A DNA stretch of 25,615 nt. Origin: Bacteroidales bacterium. Lineage in GTDB: Bacteria > Bacteroidota > Bacteroidia > Bacteroidales > Paludibacteraceae. A program made the position numbers and the translations under genes. The DNA lies in assembly GCA_900766775.1 (NCBI GenBank), contig CAAFXN010000032.1, positions 1 to 25,615 on the forward strand, written 5' to 3'. This document shows positions 19,801-25,615 of this stretch, in pieces. Below the pieces are notes generated by a model, which was given only the letters and a program-made list of their open reading frames with translations, made no database searches and was not told where the DNA came from. The number at the start of each line of letters is the position of its first letter. Positions within the stretch are counted from its first letter, which is position 1.

Positions 19801-21770
19801 GCCAACAGTTTTTCCTTTACGCTTTCGCCCAAAGCGGTCTTTCGGTCGATATGCTCGAGCACGGCTTTCACAAAGGAGTTGCTCTCGAAGGAGCCGCGCA
19901 CCGATTCGAAGTCAGCCTGCTGCTGCCTGCGGTCGCCGTCCACGCCGAAGCCCGTCTGGCTGTTGAGGTTGAACTCCTTGCGCGCGTCGTCATACACCAT
20001 CTTATCCAGTCTGACAACGGCGTCTTTCCATTCCTCCACGGTCTTGAGCACCTGCTCCACGCTCACTTCCGCCACCGAGCAGCCCCATACCTGCTCCAAC
20101 TTATCCACCGCCCAAGTCCACTCGTAGGAGTAGTAGCGCTCGTGCATCTCGCGGAAGCGGTCTTGTATCTGCTCGTGCGTCATGCCGCCTTGCTCAATGT
20201 CGTCCATCAGGCGCGTTACCTCCGAGCGGGGGGCTATCAAGCCTGCCAAGTCCACCCAGTCGCCTGTCCCCACAGCGCTGTCGGGTTGCAATGCCGCCCG
20301 CAGGTCGGCAAGGCTGTGAATCTCCGCCTTTTCGATGCGCGAGATGAGCGAGTTGCCCAAGAACTTCGCGATACCGATACTATATAGTTCGCGCCCGTGC
20401 GTGAGCGAGGAGTTGCGTATCTTGCAGTTGTTGTAGCCATACACCTCCGTGTTCTCGCCGCTCAGTTGCTGCAACTCGTTCAGCACCTCCCTGCCGCGCC
20501 ACATCTTCTGCACCGTATAGGGCGAGAGGAGGTTGAAGTTGATGAAGTCCAGTTTGTCGGGGTCTTTGCGGTTGTCGCGTTTGGGCCATTTCTGCGCATC
20601 GCGGATGGTGCCCACCGTGCGGAGGTTCGCCCCGGGCACCAGATACGACTCCGACTGGTTCTCTATCAGGTAGGAGAAAGGCAGGTCGGCGGTGTCGGCG
20701 TGGTGGGTATGGCGCCCCATCACGAGCGAGAAAGCACCTATCTTCGAAGGCCAGAGCAGGTAACTGTCGGAGGTAGTCTTCGCCCCGCGCTCTGCCACAC
20801 CTTGGTGGATAGGACCTAACTTGTACATGTGGTTCGACTGGTTGCTGCCCGAGCCGGCGTTCAAGAAGGAGAACATACCCGCTATCAGCAAGGTCGATTT
20901 GTGGTGCGTTACCGTGTACGGACCGGCAAAGATAGCGCATGCCTCGCCGTGCATGCCTTGGCAGTTGCTGAAGAAGAGCGATTCGCCTGCCGAGTAGTGC
21001 TTGTCGAAGATACAACCTTGCCCGACGAAGCACTTGTCCACCAGCGTCGAGTCGCCTATCTCCACGCCCGAGGAGATGATGAAATCGGTGCATTTCACGC
21101 CGCTGCCCAACTTCACGGGTGCGGCAGCATTAGAATTGACGGAGCCGTTTTTCAGGCGCGACACGCCCACCAATTGTGCGTTGTCGCCAATGCGCACATT
21201 CTTGATACTGCCGCAGTTGAGGATACAAACATTGTTGCCTATCGAGCCCATCGTGTCGGCTTGCGTCTCTGCATAATCGTCCACCATCTTCTCCAGTGTC
21301 TCGATGAGCATAGGGCGGTGGCGATAGAGCGTCATCACATAGGCGAGGCTCGCGCTCAGGCGGTCAAAGATAGGAATCTCTCTGCCCCCGCCCTCGTTCA
21401 TCACGGGCACACGCACACCGTTGCCGAAAGTGGTCTTGCCGTCCACGAGGATGGAGTTCACATTCTCGATACAGGTGTCGTTGCCAATACGGTAGTTAGC
21501 GATGTAGTTGTGGATATTGTAGAGGTGCACATTGTCGCCTATCTCGCAGTTGTGGAGCATGGCATGCTGAATGCCGGCATGCACGCTCAGCCCGCCGGGG
21601 AGTTCAAACTCGCGGGCGAACACGCCCATCTTCACCGTGCCGGAGAACTGTACATCGCGCACGAAAGCAGCGTCAAAGCCGTCTTTCACCCACACTTCGC
21701 GCCAGTTCTTTGCCGAGCAACCCTGCGCAATCAGTTGCGCTTGCTCTATGTCTGTCAAGTTTCTATACAT
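19779..21770 (-). CDS. DUF4954 family protein with left-handed beta-helix
   Basis: A 663-residue protein I assign to DUF4954. Residues about 60-300 contain many hexapeptide-type repeats, for example CEIGDNVHLYNIHN, YRIGNDTCIENV, NVRIGDNAQLVG and VEIGDSTLVDKCFVGQG, as in left-handed beta-helix acyltransferase-like proteins. Highly conserved-looking stretches are EGGGREIPIFDRLSAS, GPYTVTHHKSTLLIAG, GSGSNQSNHMYKLGP and GRHTHHADTADLPFSY. These are rich in His, Asn and Asp and could form an active site. No sugar-nucleotide domain is seen. The function is unknown to me. The C-terminal 150 residues are charged and helical. Its last six codons fall within a dispersed repeat. Confidence 0.85.
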   Translation of the reverse strand: MYRNLTDIEQAQLIAQGCSAKNWREVWVKDGFDAAFVRDVQFSGTVKMGVFAREFELPGGLSVHAGIQHAMLHNCEIGDNVHLYNIHNYIANYRIGNDTCIENVNSILVDGKTTFGNGVRVPVMNEGGGREIPIFDRLSASLAYVMTLYRHRPMLIETLEKMVDDYAETQADTMGSIGNNVCILNCGSIKNVRIGDNAQLVGVSRLKNGSVNSNAAAPVKLGSGVKCTDFIISSGVEIGDSTLVDKCFVGQGCIFDKHYSAGESLFFSNCQGMHGEACAIFAGPYTVTHHKSTLLIAGMFSFLNAGSGSNQSNHMYKLGPIHQGVAERGAKTTSDSYLLWPSKIGAFSLVMGRHTHHADTADLPFSYLIENQSESYLVPGANLRTVGTIRDAQKWPKRDNRKDPDKLDFINFNLLSPYTVQKMWRGREVLNELQQLSGENTEVYGYNNCKIRNSSLTHGRELYSIGIAKFLGNSLISRIEKAEIHSLADLRAALQPDSAVGTGDWVDLAGLIAPRSEVTRLMDDIEQGGMTHEQIQDRFREMHERYYSYEWTWAVDKLEQVWGCSVAEVSVEQVLKTVEEWKDAVVRLDKMVYDDARKEFNLNSQTGFGVDGDRRQQQADFESVRGSFESNSFVKAVLEHIDRKTALGESVKEKLLAISQFHN

Positions 21771-21800
21771 ATAATAGGAGAATTTAGAGGGAATTGGTAA

Positions 21801-21992
21801 TTAACAAGAGTCTGATATAAACGATTACTTCAGCAGTCTAAGAGTAATTTGGTTTTTGGTAATAAATTAATGGATAATTACATGAAAATTATACGTTAAA
21901 GAAAACATATTTGAACAATTTTTGGAAATTTTTGTTGAAATAAAAGAATCATCGTTGTTTCGATGTATATGTATCTTATTTCGAGTTCACGT
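21801..21992. repeat. Dispersed element, copy 2 (192 bases, no palindromic insertions)
   Basis: Full-length partner of 1659-1914 in the same orientation, from TTAACAAGAGTCTGATAT to CGAGTTCACGT. It lacks all three 21-base palindromes. It includes four 11-base units (GGTAATAAATT, AATGGATAATT, ACATGAAAATT, ATACGTTAAAG; 21858-21901). It lies in the gap between the exonuclease and the DUF4954 gene, so it may contain the latter's promoter, although I see no clear one. Confidence 0.85.
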
Positions 21993-21998
21993 TAGTAA

Positions 21999-22814
21999 CT
22001 ATTTGGTTTTCATATAAATCCGCGTGAACACCTGTCGGGTGTAGGCGGGGAAGTCGCCTGCCATGAGCCAGCCGTAGTAGCCCTTGTCGCGGCGATAGAC
22101 ATCCGCCACGCGTTGGTTCTTGTACTTGCCAAAAAGGAATATCTCCTGCCCCTCTTGGTCGTAACCCACGCGCCCCGCGAAGTCGGCATAGCGGGCAGGA
22201 CCGGTGGTGTATTCCGCCAGCGCCTCGATGGTGTCGGGCAGGTCGTAGCGCTCCAACTGGGCTTTCAGCACCTCGTAGGTTGCCATGGTGTCCGCGTTGG
22301 CGGAGTGGGCGTTCTCCAACTCCTTGCCGCAGTAGAAACGATACGCCGAGGCGAGGTTGCGCTGCTCGTTCTTCACGAATATCTGATAGGCGTCCACGCA
22401 GTGTTTCTGCTTCAGGTTCACCTTCACCCCCACGCGCAGGAACTCCTCCGCCAGCAGGGGGATGTCAAAATGGTTGCTGTTGTAGCCGGCGAGGTCGCTG
22501 TCTTCCAGCATGTCCGCCAAGTCTTGCGCTATCTCGCGGAAGGTGGGGCAGTCTGCCACATCGGCATCCGTGATGCCGTGTATCTGCGTGCTCTCCTCGG
22601 GGATGTGCATCACCGTCTCTTCCACAAACGGCTTGCCGAACTCGTCCGTCTTATGGCGAATCACGGTGGGCTTTACGCGCAAGGTCTTTCCCTCGGTGTT
22701 GCCGTTGGGAAAGACCTTGTAATAACTAATCTCTACAATGCGGTCCGTAGCGATATTCAGTCCCGTTGCCTCCAAGTCGAAGAACACCAACGGGCGGGTC
22801 AAATGCAGGTTCAA
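21999..22814 (-). CDS. DnaQ-like 3'-5' exonuclease (DEDDh)
   Basis: 271 residues. The exonuclease motifs are complete: FFDLEATG with D13 and E15, NSNHFDIPLL with D117, and HSANADT with H170 and D175. A C-terminal extension (about 205-271, FLFGKYKNQRVADVYRRDKGYYGWL) resembles the short domain that follows the exonuclease in Bacteroidota homologues. It may proofread or trim DNA; being next to dnaN suggests a link with replication. The start I choose is TTG (22814), because it aligns the N-terminus (MNLHLTRPLVFFDLE) with relatives and no ATG fits. A heptamer repeat begins 14 bases upstream. Confidence 0.9.
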   Translation of the reverse strand: MNLHLTRPLVFFDLEATGLNIATDRIVEISYYKVFPNGNTEGKTLRVKPTVIRHKTDEFGKPFVEETVMHIPEESTQIHGITDADVADCPTFREIAQDLADMLEDSDLAGYNSNHFDIPLLAEEFLRVGVKVNLKQKHCVDAYQIFVKNEQRNLASAYRFYCGKELENAHSANADTMATYEVLKAQLERYDLPDTIEALAEYTTGPARYADFAGRVGYDQEGQEIFLFGKYKNQRVADVYRRDKGYYGWLMAGDFPAYTRQVFTRIYMKTK

Positions 22815-22827
22815 AATGGTTTCTTTT

Positions 22828-23007
22828 GAATTATGAATTAAGAATTAAGAATTATGAGGGCGCATACTTTTTTTAATTATGAATTATGAATTACGAATTA
22901 TGAGTGCCCATGCTCTGAAAACAGGCAGGCAACACCCTCTTAATTCTTAATTCTTAATTCTTAATTATCAACGCCCTCTTAATTCATAATTCTTAATTCT
23001 TAATTAA
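22828..23007. repeat. Four heptamer blocks between dnaN and the exonuclease
   Basis: Blocks at 22828-22858, 22873-22902, 22935-22968 and 22973-23006. The first two read AATTATGAATT and end in GAGGGCG or GAGTGCC; the last two start with CCCTCTTAATTC. The inner two are thus in opposite orientation around GCCCATGCTCTGAAAACAGG. They fill the whole gap between two genes. Confidence 0.8.
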
Positions 23008-23016
23008 ACATAGACA

Positions 23017-24141
23017 TTAGTCATTGAGCAGCATCGGCATGAGGAGCATGAGCAGTTCCTCGTTCTCCTCGTTCTCGGTGGGGAGGATGAGCCCTGCGCG
23101 AGCGGAGTCTGCCAGTTGCAGTTTCACATCCTGCGAGCCTATCACGCCCAAGATGTCAATCAGGAAGGGCGCCTTGAAGCCGATGGACATAGGCGTACCC
23201 TCGTAAGCGCAAGCGATGGTCTCCTCGGCGCTGGTGGAGAAGTCGATGTCCTGCGCGGAGATGTTCAGGCGGTTCTCGCTGAGCGACAGTTTCAAGAGCG
23301 AAGTGCTGGTATTGGCGAACACGGCTACGCGCTTGCAGGCTGCGATAAGGGTCTGCTTGTCGATGACGGCGATGTTGGTGTTGTTCTGCGGAATCACGGC
23401 ATTGTAGTTGGGGAAGCGTCCCTCAATCTGGCGGCAAACCAAGGTGGTGTTGCCAAAGACGAACCGTGCGTTCTTCACGCCGAAGGCGATGGTTACATCG
23501 CTCTCTACCTTTGCCAGCACATTCTTCAGCAAGCCTGCGGGCTTCTTCGGCAGGATGAAACTAACGGGCTCTGCCGCGCTCACCGTGGTGTTCACCAAGC
23601 GCACCAAGCGATGTGCGTCGGTAGCCACAAGGGTGGTCTTGTCGGTAGCGATGTCGAAGAAGATACCGTTCATCACGGGACGCAACTCGTCGTCTGCGGT
23701 GCAGAAGAGGGTCTTGTTGATGGCGTCGAGCAGACCTTTGGCAGGCATGGTAATCGTATGCGAGCCGTCTTCCTCGGCGGGCATCTCGGGGTATTCATTG
23801 CCGTTCACGCCCACAAACGAGTAGGTACCGTTCTGGCTCACCATGGTTACAGCAAAGTTCTCCTCTCCGATGGTGAAGGTCAAAGGTTGCTCGCTATATT
23901 CTTTCAGAGTCTCTATCAGCAGTTTAGCGCCAATCGCCACTTTGCCTGCGCCCTCTGCGTTCTCCACGTCCAGCGAGGTGCGGACGGTCGTCTCGCCGTC
24001 AGAGGCTGTCAAGGTGAGGACATTCCCGTTCAGGTCAAACAGCACGTCCTCCAATATCTGGAGGCTATTCTTGCTTGCGATAACACGGCTCACTGCGGTC
24101 AACTGACCGAACAGTTGCGTACTGGATACATTGAATTTCAT
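23017..24141 (-). CDS. dnaN: DNA polymerase III beta subunit (sliding clamp)
   Basis: 374 residues, the usual length. It has the three clamp domains, the second with VATDAHRLVRL, the third with EGRFPNYNAVIP and NISAQDIDFSTSAEE, and the C-terminal LLMPMLLND of clamp proteins. It rings DNA and tethers polymerases and repair factors at the fork. dnaA and recF, common neighbours elsewhere, are absent, as usual in this phylum. It has its own promoter and is divergent from murI. Confidence 0.97.
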   Translation of the reverse strand: MKFNVSSTQLFGQLTAVSRVIASKNSLQILEDVLFDLNGNVLTLTASDGETTVRTSLDVENAEGAGKVAIGAKLLIETLKEYSEQPLTFTIGEENFAVTMVSQNGTYSFVGVNGNEYPEMPAEEDGSHTITMPAKGLLDAINKTLFCTADDELRPVMNGIFFDIATDKTTLVATDAHRLVRLVNTTVSAAEPVSFILPKKPAGLLKNVLAKVESDVTIAFGVKNARFVFGNTTLVCRQIEGRFPNYNAVIPQNNTNIAVIDKQTLIAACKRVAVFANTSTSLLKLSLSENRLNISAQDIDFSTSAEETIACAYEGTPMSIGFKAPFLIDILGVIGSQDVKLQLADSARAGLILPTENEENEELLMLLMPMLLND

Positions 24142-24184
24142 ATCGGTTTGCTATTATCTGTTATTATCGGTTATAAATCCGCCG

Positions 24185-24215
24185 CAAAGATACACAAAAA
24201 AAACGAAGTATGCAA
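24185..24215 (-). promoter_or_regulatory. Promoter of dnaN
   Basis: Minus strand TTG (24213-24215), 20-base spacer with a T8 run, TATCTTTG (24185-24192). Predicted start near 24180, about 40 bases before the ATG. The spacer is like that of the envelope-cluster promoter. Confidence 0.88.
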
Positions 24216-24350
24216 ATTATTTCCAAAAATTTTCCCTTACAGATTGTCTTTTCTTGTCTTAATGGCTTTTTAACGAACATGGAGCCCGTGTCGGACTATT
24301 CGCCTTGATTCCCTTTTCTTCCCCGAGCCTGCCAACCGCTCCTCAGCCGT

Positions 24351-24444
24351 CTTGCTCGGTTCCTGCTCGGTTCCTGATCGGTTTCTGATCGGTTCCTGAT
24401 CGGTTCCTGAACGAGTCTGTATCGAGACCTTACCGATACTTGTA
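24351..24444. repeat. 11-base tandem array, CGGTTCCTGAT type
   Basis: Five clear units (CGGTTCCTGCT, CGGTTCCTGAT, CGGTTTCTGAT, CGGTTCCTGAT, CGGTTCCTGAA) run from 24357 to 24411. Decayed units continue in the same register (CGAGTCTGTAT, CGAGACCTTAC, CGATACTTGTA). It lies between the divergent dnaN and murI promoters. The remaining gap (24216-24350 and 24445-24610) shows no gene; a CCCGACGGAGCGACATAACC word near 24482 resembles one near 1953. Confidence 0.85.
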
Positions 24445-24610
24445 CCTGTGTTGCCGCACCTTTGGACCTAATCTGCAGAAAACCCGACGGAGCGACATAA
24501 CCAACTCGCAAACATAGGGAAACAGGGTGCCCAATAAACATGCTTCGAACTATTTTCGGCAATGTTTGTTGGATTTTGTCTGTTTTTGCAACCTAAAATG
24601 GACTATTCAT

Positions 24611-24641
24611 TTGCATATTTCAGAAAAAAGCAGTACCTTTG
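24611..24641 (+). promoter_or_regulatory. Promoter of murI, nearly touching the start codon
   Basis: TTG (24611-24613), 20-base spacer containing TTTCAGAAAAAAGCAG, TACCTTTG (24634-24641). The ATG begins at 24647, five bases after the -7 box, which is about where transcription should start. The mRNA should therefore be leaderless or nearly so. Confidence 0.85.
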
Positions 24642-24646
24642 TCGGC

Positions 24647-25501
24647 ATGAAAATTGGTGTGTTCGATAGCGGGTACGGCGGTCTGACCATCTTAGAGCAG
24701 ATTCGCAAGCAGTTGCCGGAGTATGATTATCTCTACTTGGGCGACAACGCACGTGCGCCCTACGGCACCCACTCCTTCGAGGTGATTCACCAATACACAT
24801 GGCAGGCGGTGCAATATCTTTTCCATGCCGACTGCTCGCTGGTCATCCTTGCCTGCAACACGGCAAGTGCCAAAGCCCTCCGCACCATCCAGCAGCAGGA
24901 TCTCCCCCAATGGCAACAATTGTCAAATAGTAAATTGTCCAATTGTCAAATAAGGAATGTTCTCGGCGTCATCCGCCCCACGGCAGAGGAGGTCGCCCTC
25001 CGCACACGCAACGGGCATATAGGCGTGCTCGGCACACCCGGGACAGTGCAGAGCGGCAGTTATGTCATCGAGTTGCAGAAACAGCGCGCAGACCTCTGTA
25101 TCGTGCAGCAGGCATGCCCCATGTGGGTGCCCCTGATAGAGAACGGCGAGCACCTGCAACAGGGAGCGGACTACTTCGTGGACAAATACCTCCGCCTGCT
25201 CTTCGCCCAAGACCCGCAGATAGACACCCTCGTGCTCGGCTGCACCCATTACCCGCTCTTGATGCCGAAGATTCAAGCCGCCCTCCCTACCATCGCTGCC
25301 CACGCGGTAGATGTGGTGGCGCAGGGCGAGATAGTAGCCCGCTCGCTGCAAGACTATCTCCGCCGCCACACCGACCTCGCCGCCACGCTCTCCCGAGGCG
25401 CTACCTGCACCTACCTCACCACCGAGCAGGCGGACAAATTCTCCGATTCAGCATCCCTCTTCCTCCACACTCCCATCAACGCCCACCACGTAGTGTTGTA
25501 A
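24647..25501 (+). CDS. murI: Glutamate racemase
   Basis: 284 residues, starting MKIGVFDSGYGGLT. The two catalytic cysteines are present: C70 in ILACNTAS and C199 in LGCTHYPLL; D7 and S8 in the first loop and the YLGDNARAPYG motif are intact. It makes D-glutamate for peptidoglycan in the cytoplasm. Residues about 91-102 (QLSNSKLSNCQI) are encoded by an intergenic-type repeat, inserted in frame in the loop before VLGVIRPTAEE; the catalytic residues are not touched, so the enzyme is probably active. The frame is open 40 codons upstream, but that region contains the promoter. In related genomes murI often follows the ompH pair; here it is divergent from dnaN. Confidence 0.95.
   Translation: MKIGVFDSGYGGLTILEQIRKQLPEYDYLYLGDNARAPYGTHSFEVIHQYTWQAVQYLFHADCSLVILACNTASAKALRTIQQQDLPQWQQLSNSKLSNCQIRNVLGVIRPTAEEVALRTRNGHIGVLGTPGTVQSGSYVIELQKQRADLCIVQQACPMWVPLIENGEHLQQGADYFVDKYLRLLFAQDPQIDTLVLGCTHYPLLMPKIQAALPTIAAHAVDVVAQGEIVARSLQDYLRRHTDLAATLSRGATCTYLTTEQADKFSDSASLFLHTPINAHHVVL
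24917..24952 (+). repeat. AATTGTCAAATAG repeat inside murI
   Basis: AATTGTCAAATAGTAAATTG TC and then CAATTGTCAAATA match the minus strand of 19704-19750 in 34 of 35 positions. It stays in frame and without a stop, adding about a dozen residues. Confidence 0.85.
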
Positions 25502-25506
25502 CTTCA

Positions 25507-25545
25507 GGATAAAAGATAAAGGATGATGGATTAAGGATAAAAGAC
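25507..25545. repeat. Partial GGATAAAAGG element
   Basis: GGATAAAAGATAAAGGATGA, then TGGATTAAGGATAAAAGAC, similar to the A/G-rich ends of the elements at 11122 and 11422. It begins six bases after the murI stop. The rest of the element is missing. Confidence 0.65.
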
Positions 25546-25554
25546 TAATTTCAG

Positions 25555-25615
25555 CCCCCCCGCCTCTCCTGAAAGGAGGGGTGAAGCGATGTCCAGTGGA
25601 CATCGAGGCAGGGGG
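25555..25615. repeat. Multi-hairpin GC-rich element at the window edge
   Basis: An outer stem CCCCCGCCT/AGGCAGGGGG encloses two inner ones: CTCCT-GAA-AGGAG (25566-25578) and the 9-bp palindrome CGATGTCCA-G-TGGACATCG (25587-25605). This three-branched fold looks like a REP/BIME-type repeat; it may continue beyond the window. It might also end murI transcription, but there is no T-tract. Confidence 0.6.

Noticed and set aside
20829..21800. 323-codon frame opposite the DUF4954 gene
   Set aside because: Antisense shadow of a well-patterned protein gene.
24351..24444. 11-base array as a CRISPR
   Set aside because: Units are contiguous with no spacers of constant length and no cas gene is near.
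24296..24562. 88-codon minus-strand frame between dnaN and murI
   Set aside because: It is a translation of the 11-base array (repeated NRSETDQEP-like residues) and lacks any sign of a protein.
24527..24646. Forty-codon N-terminal extension of MurI
   Set aside because: It covers the promoter, and all MurI proteins begin at the KIGVFDSG strand.

Overview
The window looks like a chromosomal segment from a member of the Bacteroidales (Bacteroidota), probably near Prevotella/Bacteroides. The evidence is direct. Five promoters fit the phylum-specific pattern TTG-N20-TAnnTTTG. There are two OmpH/Skp genes next to bamA and uppS, DUF6089- and DUF4954-like proteins typical of this order, a zinc-free type B L31, and few Shine-Dalgarno sequences. 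Most genes are housekeeping, but the spaces between them are unusually rich in short repeats.

Layout. Positions 1-2035 hold a stand-alone DUF262/HNH nuclease gene on the plus strand and then about 700 bases without a gene, full of hairpins, triplicated 8-mers and palindromes. Positions 2036-4915 (minus) hold a PnuC-like transporter, an RluA-type pseudouridine synthase and a GT4 glycosyltransferase, closed by a strong terminator. Positions 5152-6726 (minus) are the ribosomal operon rpsF-rpsR-rplI-rpmE with promoter and terminator. Facing away from it is a plus-strand promoter, a tRNA-Arg(CCT) and, 28 bases after the tRNA, a secreted InlB-repeat protein. Positions 8508-17216 (minus) form a long envelope cluster in the order DUF6089, uppS, bamA, two ompH genes, a 39-residue small ORF, an MFS transporter and murF. 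It makes the lipid carrier, outer-membrane assembly machinery, periplasmic chaperones and a peptidoglycan precursor ligase. Positions 17399-24215 (minus) hold dnaN, a DnaQ-like exonuclease, a DUF4954 protein, RNase Z and radA: replication, repair and tRNA processing. murI (glutamate racemase) is read divergently from dnaN and ends the window.

The most unusual content is in the non-coding DNA. (1) A roughly 190-base element occurs twice, 20 kb apart; one copy carries three extra 21-base palindromic units that the other lacks. (2) Several intergenic regions carry degenerate tandem arrays with the same period of 11 bases but different sequences. (3) An AATTGTCAAATAG-type intergenic repeat lies in frame inside murI and also supplies the last codons and stop of the DUF4954 gene. 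(4) AATTCTT/AATTCAT heptamer blocks with a conserved junction sit next to seven genes. (5) A 170-base element is directly repeated on both sides of the 39-residue ORF. Five promoters have exactly the same 20-base spacing, and the murI one predicts a leaderless mRNA.

I saw no CRISPR array, rRNA, integrase, transposase or recognisable riboswitch. Functions are assigned from recognised family motifs; no database search was possible.
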